A stretch of 64,000 bases of DNA from positions 1-64,000 of the forward strand of contig SVEZ01000016.1 in NCBI GenBank assembly GCA_015057115.1, given 5' to 3'. Source of the stretch: Lachnospiraceae bacterium (GTDB lineage Bacteria; Bacillota; Clostridia; Lachnospirales; Lachnospiraceae). Shown here one piece after another: positions 1 through 8,200 of this stretch (within the stretch, counting starts at the first letter, position 1; every line of letters begins with the position of its first letter). The position numbers and the translations under genes were made by a program. The notes below the pieces were generated by a model. It saw only the letters and a program-made list of their open reading frames with translations, was not told where the DNA came from and did not search any database.

Positions 1-38
1 GATAAACACTGGTTTTTGGTGATTTTGTGTAAGAAAAA

Positions 39-58
39 TCCGCGGCAATCGCCGCGGA
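39..58. other. perfect 8-bp hairpin, unassigned
   Basis: The arms TCCGCGGC and GCCGCGGA are perfectly complementary around a 4-nt AATC loop. No T-run follows, so it is not a typical terminator. It lies just ahead of the terminator at 76-116 and may belong to the 3' end of a gene left of the window. Confidence 0.4.
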
Positions 59-75
59 CTTTGTCTACACTCTGA

Positions 76-116
76 AGCATCCGATAAGATTTTCTTGTCG
101 GATGCTTTCTTTTTTT
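76..116 (+). terminator. rho-independent terminator of a gene left of the window
   Basis: Arms AGCATCCGA and TCGGATGCT enclose a short loop and are followed by a T-rich run. It separates the regulator gene from whatever lies upstream. Confidence 0.75.
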
Positions 117-127
117 GCAGAGGAAAG

Positions 128-138
128 TGTGGTAAAAT
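128..138 (+). promoter_or_regulatory. extended -10 promoter of the double-HTH regulator
   Basis: TGG followed by TAAAAT at 133-138 fits an extended -10 box. No convincing -35 is visible upstream, where the terminator T-run lies. The start codon follows about 40 bases later. Confidence 0.45.
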
Positions 139-175
139 AAAGAAAACTGCGAATTAAAAAGAGGAAGGGATTACA

Positions 176-1957
176 TTGGAGAGGCAACAAAATGAGCAGA
201 CTGCTTTTGCAAGGTTTATACGTGACGCGCGAAAGCAAAAGAAAATCAGTAATGCAGAGTTGAGTAAGGGAATTTGCAGTGTGGGATTTTTATCTGCGCT
301 GGAAAATGGGAAACGGAGTACCAATTTTCTGCTGATGGAGAGAATTCTCGGACGTGTGGGAATCGATGTGGAGAATTTTGTTTTTCTGGTAGGAGATGGA
401 GAATACCAGAAATGGAATGCGATGAAACATATATTTTCCATTTTGAGAAAAGGAGAATTTCAGGAAAGCAAAGCCGCTGCATCCCGGATTTTAGAGAGAT
501 GGGAAGCTGAAGACAAGCTGATTTGCCAATTTGGTCTGCATGTGCTGGCCATGGTTGAGAAAAACCTGGGGGGCTCCAAAAAGAAGCGAAGAGATCTTTT
601 AACCAAAGCATTGAACCTGACGGTGCCGGATCCGGAACTGAGCCTGAAAGAGGGAGTACTGTCTGTTCAGGAACTGGATATTATGCTGGATTTGGAAGAA
701 TGTCAGGAACAGCCGGATCCAGAAAAAATCCGGGCAATCGGGCGCTATGTATTGCAGGTTCGGTATGAGGAAAGATGCCAGGCAAAGATTTTTCCCAAAG
801 TGGTGGTTAGGTATTGTAACTGTGCCGGAACTTCTGCAAAGGATCAACTGGAAATGCTGGATGATGCTTTGTTTCTTCTGCGGAAAAAAGGGTATACGTA
901 TTATATGTGGGAGATTCTGAATCTCCGGAAAGGTTTGCTGCGTAATACAGAGCGACTGGAGGAAAACAACCGCTGGATAAAGAATCTGGAGGAATTGTAT
1001 GCTTTCTTTGGCGTACCAATAGCCAATACAGAATCTCTCATTGTGTATGATCGGGGAGAAATAAAATGTATCCGTGATGTGGTGGTTCGGCGGCGCAGAA
1101 TGCTGGGAATGACTGCGGAACAATTAAGCAGGGATTGCTGCAGCATGCGTACTTTGCAGCGGATTGAGAATAATGGAACCATGCCCCAGGGAGAGGTAAT
1201 GGAAGCACTTTTTAAAAAATTAAAGCTTCCCTGCTGTGTGGTACACGAAGATATGGTTTTCCAGGATATGAAGGGGCGGGAGTTGTTTTATGATTTTAGC
1301 CGTCAGTATAGTAAACAAGAGACCGATATGACAAGTATGGCAAGAAGACTTTCTGATTATGGAGACTCCTATTCAGCATATAATCGGCAGTATATGATGC
1401 GATTGAAGAACGTTTTGGCATGGCTACGACAAGATTGTAAGTTGGAGGAATTGTTAAGGAGAACAGAGGAAGCGCTTGGGGTAACAATAAACTTTGATGA
1501 GCACAGGAAATATAAGGGGTACTATTTTACATATTGTGAATTGTTGTTGCTTACAGATGTTGTGAGAACATGTCCTGAGGAACTCGAAAAACGAAGGAGA
1601 GTGTTGAATTGTATATGCAGACAATATGATGCCTTTTTTAAAAGTAGTAGTATTTCCGGAATGGCCAATAATCGCATGAATTTTGTAATGAGTTTTGTAG
1701 AAAGTGAGCTGGGAGACATGGGGGAGTATCAATTATCAAATAGTTATTGTCGAGCATTGATTGATGCTGACTTGCGCAGGCGATGTTCTCTCTATTTGTC
1801 AGATTTGGTATATAATTACTGGTGGAATAAGTGGAAGATGAATCCTGCAACGGTAAGTATGGAGGAATTGAGCTGGTGTTGTGTGCTGGCAGAACTTGGC
1901 AAAGACTCGTTTTTAGTGGATTTTTTCAAAAAGAAAATTGAAGAATTGAAGGATTGA
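176..1957 (+). CDS. large XRE-family regulator with two HTH domains (RRNPP-like architecture)
   Basis: This is a 593-residue cytoplasmic DNA-binding protein. The start is TTG at 176, chosen because GAGGAAGGGA lies just upstream. Residues ~13-66 form an XRE-type helix-turn-helix (ISNAELSKGICSVGFLSALE), and residues ~295-355 carry a second one (MTAEQLSRDCCSMRTLQRIE), which is unusual. The intervening and C-terminal regions are helix-rich and could form a TPR-like superhelix as in Rgg/PlcR/PrgX-type peptide receptors; this part is inference. A convergent small hydrophobic peptide gene (2025-2189) and a shared operator pair beyond it fit a regulator-pheromone unit. The exact family is not recognised. 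It could instead be a stand-alone activator whose ligand is not a peptide. Confidence 0.8.
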   Translation: MERQQNEQTAFARFIRDARKQKKISNAELSKGICSVGFLSALENGKRSTNFLLMERILGRVGIDVENFVFLVGDGEYQKWNAMKHIFSILRKGEFQESKAAASRILERWEAEDKLICQFGLHVLAMVEKNLGGSKKKRRDLLTKALNLTVPDPELSLKEGVLSVQELDIMLDLEECQEQPDPEKIRAIGRYVLQVRYEERCQAKIFPKVVVRYCNCAGTSAKDQLEMLDDALFLLRKKGYTYYMWEILNLRKGLLRNTERLEENNRWIKNLEELYAFFGVPIANTESLIVYDRGEIKCIRDVVVRRRRMLGMTAEQLSRDCCSMRTLQRIENNGTMPQGEVMEALFKKLKLPCCVVHEDMVFQDMKGRELFYDFSRQYSKQETDMTSMARRLSDYGDSYSAYNRQYMMRLKNVLAWLRQDCKLEELLRRTEEALGVTINFDEHRKYKGYYFTYCELLLLTDVVRTCPEELEKRRRVLNCICRQYDAFFKSSSISGMANNRMNFVMSFVESELGDMGEYQLSNSYCRALIDADLRRRCSLYLSDLVYNYWWNKWKMNPATVSMEELSWCCVLAELGKDSFLVDFFKKKIEELKD

Positions 1958-1992
1958 AAAAAGAATCAGATGAGGGAATCTGATTCTTTTTT
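1958..1992 (+). terminator. bidirectional terminator between regulator and peptide gene
   Basis: AAAAAAGAATCAGAT and ATCTGATTCTTTTTT form a near-perfect stem with a GAGGGA loop. It has A/T tracts on both sides, so it can stop transcription from the regulator and from the convergent peptide gene. Confidence 0.9.
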
Positions 1993-2024
1993 CGTGTTGA
2001 GAAAATGTGTTTAGAAGAGCTGTA

Positions 2025-2189
2025 TTAAGGTGTTCTAGGTACTTCGCGATTAGTTGGGGCATCATGCCGCATAAGTACTGGGGGATTCACAATGGGAAGA
2101 ATGAATGCAGCCGTCCCCACAAGATATGCGCTACAAACTGCGAGAAAACATGCTTTTCTCAACTTATTACGTAATGTGTGTTTTTTCAT
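2025..2189 (-). CDS. 54-residue exported or membrane peptide, candidate signalling peptide
   Basis: The peptide begins MKKHTLRNKLRK, continues with a hydrophobic segment at residues ~14-36 (ACFLAVCSAYLVGTAAFILP), and ends with a polar, Pro-rich tail (HDAPTNREVPRTP). The gene is real by its context: a GGAGGAGG ribosome site sits 7 bases before ATG 2189, and a TTGACG-N17-TATACT promoter lies upstream. It is too short for usual gene callers. A basic N-terminus, a hydrophobic core and a short tail are what a secreted pheromone precursor looks like. No Cys-Gly or acidic AgrD tail is present, so it is not an obvious AgrD. A substrate of the neighbouring peptidase, a bacteriocin-like peptide or a membrane anchor remain possible. 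Confidence 0.7.
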   Translation of the reverse strand: MKKHTLRNKLRKACFLAVCSAYLVGTAAFILPIVNPPVLMRHDAPTNREVPRTP

Positions 2190-2221
2190 AAGGGTTCCTC
2201 CTCCTCTTTTTTCATGGCTTA

Positions 2222-2250
2222 AGTATAGTTTGCGAGAGGATAATCGTCAA
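2222..2250 (-). promoter_or_regulatory. sigma-A promoter of the small peptide gene
   Basis: On the minus strand the -35 is TTGACG (2245-2250), the spacer is 17 bases, and the -10 is TATACT (2222-2227). The left operator copy ends one base upstream of this -35. Confidence 0.85.
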
Positions 2251-2251
2251 C

Positions 2252-2284
2252 AGACAGTTTTTGGGGAATAGTTTCACGGTTTTG
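2252..2284 (+). promoter_or_regulatory. operator copy 1: bipartite element in the divergent region
   Basis: Read on the plus strand: AGACAGTT, 10 bases, then AGTTTCACGGTTTTG. It matches the reverse complement of copy 2 at 7/8 and 13/15 positions with identical spacing. It abuts the peptide-gene -35 (one base gap), the usual place for an activator. Confidence 0.75.
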
Positions 2285-2325
2285 CCTGGTTAAGAATAAA
2301 AAATAACAAAGACGGGGTAGGTAGA

Positions 2326-2358
2326 CAAAACTGTGAAATTAAAAAAGAAAGACTGTCT
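2326..2358 (-). promoter_or_regulatory. operator copy 2: inverted partner of copy 1
   Basis: Read on the minus strand: AGACAGTC, 10 bases, then AATTTCACAGTTTTG. It ends one base before the proposed -35 of the peptidase promoter (2360), mirroring copy 1. The centre of symmetry of the pair is near 2305. Confidence 0.75.
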
Positions 2359-2359
2359 A

Positions 2360-2388
2360 TTGTTTTTTTTCGGAAACAATCATAAGAT
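2360..2388 (+). promoter_or_regulatory. weak promoter of the papain-like peptidase
   Basis: TTGTTT (2360-2365), a 17-base spacer and TAAGAT (2383-2388). Both hexamers are poor matches, which fits a promoter that depends on an activator bound at the adjacent operator. Confidence 0.6.
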
Positions 2389-2465
2389 GAATTCACGAGC
2401 TCAACGAACCCTTTTGTACAAAAGAATCGAAATTAAGAAGAAAGATTAAGAAAGGTGAAAATGAT

Positions 2466-3617
2466 ATGAAGAAAAGATGGTTACAAAAAGTAACAGGCGT
2501 TACATTAGCAGCAGTATTTGTATTTTCCAGTATGGCAATGCCGGCGCAGGCAGGATTTAACCACCGCTGGGGCAAGATGCCAAGTTTCCTGAAAGAGGAG
2601 AATTCCCTGACAAGAACCAACGTGCAGACCATTAAAGATATGGTAACCGGTTTGGCAGAGACAAACTTCGATGATATTCAGATTGAAGATTACTATTCTG
2701 TTTTCAACGTTGACTCTCAGGAAACATTCTTCCTGTATCCGGTATCCTGTGACGGAGTAGTTCGTTATACCGCTAATGTAAGCGAGGACGGAACTGTAAG
2801 TGTAACCAGTAACGTAGATGCGTTGGAAGCAATTACAGACCAGCAGGAACCAGAAGCACTGCTTTATGTTGACGACGGTGTGTATTATGCAGCCAGCGAA
2901 GACAATACAACAGCCCTGTATGAAGAAGGATTCGTAATTGAGAATGACGTTTACTCTTTCGAAGATAAGACTTATGATGAAAAACTGGACACTATGACAG
3001 AAAACGAAGCAAACTTTGAAAGCTATGATAATCTTCTGCTTACAACTGATCGTGCTACTTACACCAGAAGTGATGTGAACATGACCGGTTTATGGGATTG
3101 GTTAGAGCCCCAGGATACATCTTACCGCGCAGGACAGACTGTTACCAAGAAATGTGGCATCACCAACTTCCTGTTACAGGGAAACTACGGTTTATGCTGG
3201 GCTTGTACAGTAGGTACAATCACCAACTTTATGACCGGTAGAAACCTTACCGGTAAAAATGTTGCAGATATGATGGGAATCGGATATGACGATGGAGCAA
3301 CTATGCAGGAGATGCGTACTGCATTAAGCCGCTATGGTTTATCCTTCAATATTTACAACAACAAATTACCATTTAGCCAGATTAAAAATAATGTAAATGC
3401 AGACAAACCATTTGGTATCTGTATGCAGGCTTCCAATGCCGGACACGCGATTACCGGATATGGATATTCCTATAACACAGGTAATACCTCCTCATATGCT
3501 TCCACCAACCTTGTTTATGCATGGGATTCCAACGGATATCAGATTTCTTTTGCACAGAATGCAAGAAATATCAATACATCCGGATATCGTTTTAGCTGGT
3601 ATGGCAGCTTATACTAA
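2466..3617 (+). CDS. exported papain-like cysteine peptidase (staphopain/C39-like fold)
   Basis: This is a 383-residue protein with a clear Sec signal peptide (MKKRWLQKV..., hydrophobic core, MPAQAGF cleavage region near residue 29). After an acidic ~190-residue propeptide-like region comes a papain-type core: oxyanion Gln238, GLCWACT with candidate nucleophile Cys244, His327 in NAGHAITGYGY, and YAWDSNG (Asp354/Asn356) as the third catalytic position. An exported, self-activating cysteine peptidase is inferred. The start follows AAAGGTG. It is divergent from the small peptide gene and appears controlled by the same operator pair. Substrate unknown; processing of the peptide or of the Hint/LamG proteins downstream is a testable idea. 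Confidence 0.8.
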   Translation: MKKRWLQKVTGVTLAAVFVFSSMAMPAQAGFNHRWGKMPSFLKEENSLTRTNVQTIKDMVTGLAETNFDDIQIEDYYSVFNVDSQETFFLYPVSCDGVVRYTANVSEDGTVSVTSNVDALEAITDQQEPEALLYVDDGVYYAASEDNTTALYEEGFVIENDVYSFEDKTYDEKLDTMTENEANFESYDNLLLTTDRATYTRSDVNMTGLWDWLEPQDTSYRAGQTVTKKCGITNFLLQGNYGLCWACTVGTITNFMTGRNLTGKNVADMMGIGYDDGATMQEMRTALSRYGLSFNIYNNKLPFSQIKNNVNADKPFGICMQASNAGHAITGYGYSYNTGNTSSYASTNLVYAWDSNGYQISFAQNARNINTSGYRFSWYGSLY

Positions 3618-3627
3618 TATGTGAAAG

Positions 3628-3676
3628 AAAAATACCTTTAATGGCGGGGGAAACCCTGCCGTTAAAGGTATTTTCT
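3628..3676 (+). terminator. long stem-loop after the peptidase gene (terminator or attenuator)
   Basis: GAAAAATACCTTTAATGGC pairs with GCCGTTAAAGGTATTTTC around a G/C-rich apex. The arm ends in TTTTC. Only about 30 bases separate it from the next start, so partial read-through into the Hint gene is plausible. Confidence 0.8.
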
Positions 3677-3705
3677 AAATATAATAATTGGAGGTAAAAA
3701 TCAGT

Positions 3706-5244
3706 ATGGGGAATACAGTACAAACAGAATTGAAAAGATATAGAGGGGAAGAACTGGATTTATCCAATCCGAAATATGCAGAACAGATTGCATCGATGTT
3801 TGGGGGAGAGGAGTATATGGAGCGGGAGTATCCTGCGTTGTATGGACTTTTTACAAACAGTAAAAAGCGCAGGCTTACAGCGGACGACAGTAAGCAGGGA
3901 TTTCAAAATTCCGCCTATATTGTGGATGTTATTTATGACAAGAAATCCGGATGTGCCTATGCGGCAGGTCGTATCTATCTTACAGGGAAAGCGAAGCGGT
4001 TATACAGTCAGCTTGTTATTTCGATGAACGGGGAAGAGATCGGTCGTGAATCCCAGTTTAGCAGCAATACGGATACGATCAAGATAGATTGTTCTTCCAT
4101 GCCCTTCGAGGAACCACCGGATAATACGGTATATAAGGGAGTTTTATATGTAACCTGGCAGGAAGAGGGATCTAATGTTTTAAGAGCAATGAGAAATGAT
4201 GATTACCGGGAAGAGGTAGAAGGCACAGGCGTCGAATTCGTGGAAGAAATGACAGTAGGGGATCCTGCATATAAAAAATCATCTTCGGGACCGATCCGGG
4301 TTGCGCTTATTCGCCGGGATGATCAGGTGGATTACGATTATCAGGATGCAAAGCGCGACAAAGATGGCAACGTGGATATGCATCTTAAGATTAGCGGTTC
4401 CGCAAAACTATGTGATTGGCACAATTGCGCCCGTGTAGACATGGTAGATGCAGTATTGAATCAACCGGAAAAAGGTACCATTTTTTACGATAATGACGCG
4501 GGTAAGAAGATCACCATTTCGCCGGATAAAAAGACGCTCACATGGGATTTGAATGATGATTGGAAGAACTCCGTTCCGGAAAGCGTTGTTGAAGGAAATC
4601 GGAATTCTTTATTTGATATGAAAATTCAATTTTATTGCAGTGCATGTGGAGCAAATCATAGATTGATCATTTCCAGCGAGAATTATCCACAGTATGCGCA
4701 ATATAAATTTTATAAGCAGATACCGAAAGTAAATGTTTTGTGGGGATGTCTTGCCGCCGGAACCATGGTGACCATGTATGATGGAACCGAAAAAGCGATT
4801 GAGCAGATTCAGAATGGGGATCTTTTGGTATCGGATAACGGACGTCCGTTAAAAGTAACGAATGTGGTGGTCGGAGAAGAAAACTTCATGTATCGTCTGC
4901 GTCTGGAATCCGGAGAAGAAGTGCTTGCGACCTTAAATCATCCGTTTATGGGACATCATGGACTGATGCCCCTTAGAGATATCGATTCCTCTACAAAGCT
5001 TTTGAAGAAAAATAACGAGTTTGAGCGGGTATTATACTGCTATAGAGAGAAATACGTCGGAAAAGTATATGGTATTGAAACGGAGTACTGGGGCGTATTT
5101 TTTGCAAACGGAATTGCCTCCGGTCTTCATTCCGATCAGGGAAAATTTGAGAGTGATGCAAACACAAACCAGATCAAAGAAGACCCTGAAGTTGAAGAAG
5201 AGATCAAAAAACTGAATAACGATTTTTCCGCGGGACGAATCTAA
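3706..5244 (+). CDS. Hint (intein/hedgehog-type) domain protein with unknown N-terminal region
   Basis: This is a 512-residue protein. ATG 3706 is chosen over an upstream TTG because GGAGG (3690-3694) fits only the ATG. Residues 1-345 match no family I know; a CSACG motif and HNCARVDMVD suggest possible metal sites. Residues ~348-495 are a Hint domain: block A starts at Cys348 (CLAAGTMVTMYDGTEKAIEQ), block B has Thr409-x-x-His412 (TLNHP), and the C-terminal block is YWGVFFANGIASGLHS. The terminal Asn of true inteins is absent, so cleavage at Cys348 rather than splicing is expected. No signal peptide. Only ~20 residues follow the Hint fold, so no toxin tip is present, unlike most polymorphic toxins. 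Confidence 0.75.
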   Translation: MGNTVQTELKRYRGEELDLSNPKYAEQIASMFGGEEYMEREYPALYGLFTNSKKRRLTADDSKQGFQNSAYIVDVIYDKKSGCAYAAGRIYLTGKAKRLYSQLVISMNGEEIGRESQFSSNTDTIKIDCSSMPFEEPPDNTVYKGVLYVTWQEEGSNVLRAMRNDDYREEVEGTGVEFVEEMTVGDPAYKKSSSGPIRVALIRRDDQVDYDYQDAKRDKDGNVDMHLKISGSAKLCDWHNCARVDMVDAVLNQPEKGTIFYDNDAGKKITISPDKKTLTWDLNDDWKNSVPESVVEGNRNSLFDMKIQFYCSACGANHRLIISSENYPQYAQYKFYKQIPKVNVLWGCLAAGTMVTMYDGTEKAIEQIQNGDLLVSDNGRPLKVTNVVVGEENFMYRLRLESGEEVLATLNHPFMGHHGLMPLRDIDSSTKLLKKNNEFERVLYCYREKYVGKVYGIETEYWGVFFANGIASGLHSDQGKFESDANTNQIKEDPEVEEEIKKLNNDFSAGRI

Positions 5245-5271
5245 CCTGTTTGTGCAAGGGGGTATACCAAT

Positions 5272-8200
5272 ATGAATAATATATGCAGAAATGGTATTCA
5301 GGCACTGGTTGTTTACAAGGATAGTTATCTTTTGCATTCGCCCTTTCCGTCTTTTGCATTGGATGGAAGCGTTGCATTTACCATAGAGATTCGCTTTGCT
5401 TATTCTAAGTCCGATAGCGGAATACTGTACGCACAGGATGGTGGATTGACCATCGGATTCAATAACGATATTCCGTATTTTGACCATCCTGTATTGGGAA
5501 GACTGGAAGGGACAAATGATAGAAAGCTGGAACGGAATTGCCTATTGATGCTGTCCGTTACCTATGATCTTGAAAAAGTAAGCATGCAGATAAACGGAAT
5601 ACCGGTGGCGGAACTGAAAAAGCAATCCGGGGCAGCTTATGCAAATGACGGTAATTTTGCCATAGGAAAAGAATTTGACGGGTACATGGAAGGCGTCCGG
5701 GTACTGAAGAAAGTATCCGACAGCCAGGCACTGTTAAGCGATTACGGCATCGGATTTCAGGAGAATGCGGATGTTGTTTTTCAAACGGATTTTACAACGA
5801 AACAGTTTAAAGACATCGGACCCGACAAGATTTCCATGTGGAGAAACGGTACGGAGGCACATTGCGCAAACGTAGTCACGACTACAAAATTGAATCGGAA
5901 AGCCGCTTATAAACGTACGAACAAGCTGTCCTTTAAAGATGGCTTTTCGGTATCTGCAAGAGTGTTTCCTGATTTTTCCTGCAAAACGAAGCAGACGATC
6001 TATTCGGTGGGAGATAATAACACAAAAATTGCGTTGTCCATGGAACCGGATGCGGAAAACAATTATGTTTTATCTGCTTGCGTTGGAAGCACCTGTATCA
6101 AGTCGTCAAAAGTAATCGATGGACTTTTATGGCATGATGTTGTGCTGGCAGTGGACATTAAGAACAAAAAGGCGGCGTTATATCTTGACGGAGCGGCTGT
6201 TGTGGATGGAAAAGCCGATATTTCCGCAATCGTGGATTCGACAGCAGTTATAGGATCGGAATTTTTTGAGGATAAACCACATTTTAGGGAGGGACTTTTA
6301 GGTTATCTAGATTATGTGGCAGAGTTTTCCAAAATGGTTTCCAGGGAAGAGGTTGAAAGATTTATTGAACACGAACCGTATTTTTACGATGATGGAATAG
6401 AATCTCTCCTGCTTTTCGGCTGGGGAGAACCCAGAAATGCCATGCTGGGATACAATATTGCGGAATTCGGATCCGGCTATTTTACCATGGTAGAAGATAC
6501 ATGTCCGCTGGATACGCCCCGGGGAACCGGGTGGATTGTTCCACAGGAGCCGGATGAGAAATATTGGGCTTCATTGTCGGATAACGAACGTTGGGCTTTG
6601 GCAACCTATATAGAAACCGCCAATGCAACGATCAACGACATGATCGGTATTCCGATGAAAGATCCGGGTATTGAACCGGCGACGGAGATCGTGCACAGAA
6701 AATATCTCGGACCGGATACGGAGGAACTTCTGGCATGGGCGAAAGGCGCGAAAGATACGGAATTTGACGGAATACTCGAAGAAAGCACGATAAACAATAA
6801 GGTAAAAAACATATTTAATAAAACGAAGCCCGAAGTATGGAAAACAATTCAGCAACCGTTAACTATGGGTGAGGTAGGAGCCAGTACGGTAGTAGCTCCG
6901 GTAGCGGCGGGAAGTGCGGCTACAACAGGAGTGTCCTCGGAGGCTATCTTTCAGACTGCAGTTGCGGTTTCTGTTGTGGCATTAGTGGCTACGGAGGTGG
7001 CACGAATAGTGAAAGAAAATGAGAAAGACAGACCGGATAATCCGAAGGCAAAGGTGAAGGTAGTAAGTTGCTCTTGGAATGATCAGGGAAAGGCCGAGAG
7101 TGGAACGATCTATTTTCATAATGATGCAAAAGGAGTCGAACCGAGTTCGATGGAATGGCCGAATAATGGTACCGATGTAAAAATGGAGGCCGTTTTTATT
7201 CCGGCTGTGTTGAAAGAGCTTATTTTGCGAGTTAAAGTTACGAACACAGGTGATGCGCAATATGTCGGCAATATTAAAGCGACGGGAGGAGGAAAAACCT
7301 GGGAGAGTGCTCCGGTTACTCTGGCTATAGGCGAAACCAAGGTAGTCACGCTTAATCAATCCGATTTGATTGCTACTATGGGAAAAGAGCTTAGTGTGAA
7401 ATCCGGATTTTTCTCACTGACATACAAGGATCCGGAGGATGCGACGTATATCTTCATGAACAATGTTACATATACGTACTATACGCTGGAAAACAAGCCT
7501 ATCGAACCCTGGCAACTGGATGAAGGAAAAGAGTATGATCCGAAGAATGCTTGTTATATCAGAACGCTGGTACTCAATTCGCTATTGACTCACCATAACA
7601 GCGTAACTGCGCCGGCCCCGGCTCCGGCTGAGCAGGCAATGGCCACTCTGGTTATGAATTGGATGAATACGGGAGGGCTTTTTACCTATGATACGGATGC
7701 CGGAGCTTGTTTTTATACCACGAATTTTAATCAGTTTAAAATAGACAAGTTTGTCCGAGATGCCGTGGACGTGGGGGCAGCCCATTGGCTTAATTGCGCT
7801 GATTGCGCCAATATCATGCATGCAATCTGCGCCATGAATGGTATTGATTTGCCAATGTGCATGCTCTTTGGGGTAAATCGTCAGGGATTTGGCTGCAATC
7901 AGATTAAGGTCATATCGTACAAAGATGCGCCGTGGAGAGTTCCTTTCGCCGGAGAGTTTAGCTACCACATGGTAAACAGAACGGCCAATGGGGTATATGA
8001 CGGAATCGGAATATATGATGCCTGTCTTAAGGTAGATGGGGGAGAGTATCCGGGAGTAGATGCAGCAACAAATCCGGCAAAAGTTCCGCTACAGCCTAAT
8101 TCCATGCAGGCGCAAGCAACACTATATGCAAACGTGGATGTGCCAACAACTGCTGCGTATCATGATGTTGTATATCGTGAGAGACTGGTGAGAAATACGC

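Noticed and set aside
2025-2189. AgrD-type cyclic peptide precursor
   Set aside because: No internal Cys/Ser in the right place after the hydrophobic helix and no acidic tail; no agrB nearby.
3688-3705. TTG start of the Hint protein
   Set aside because: The TTG overlaps the GGAGG ribosome site, which correctly serves ATG 3706.
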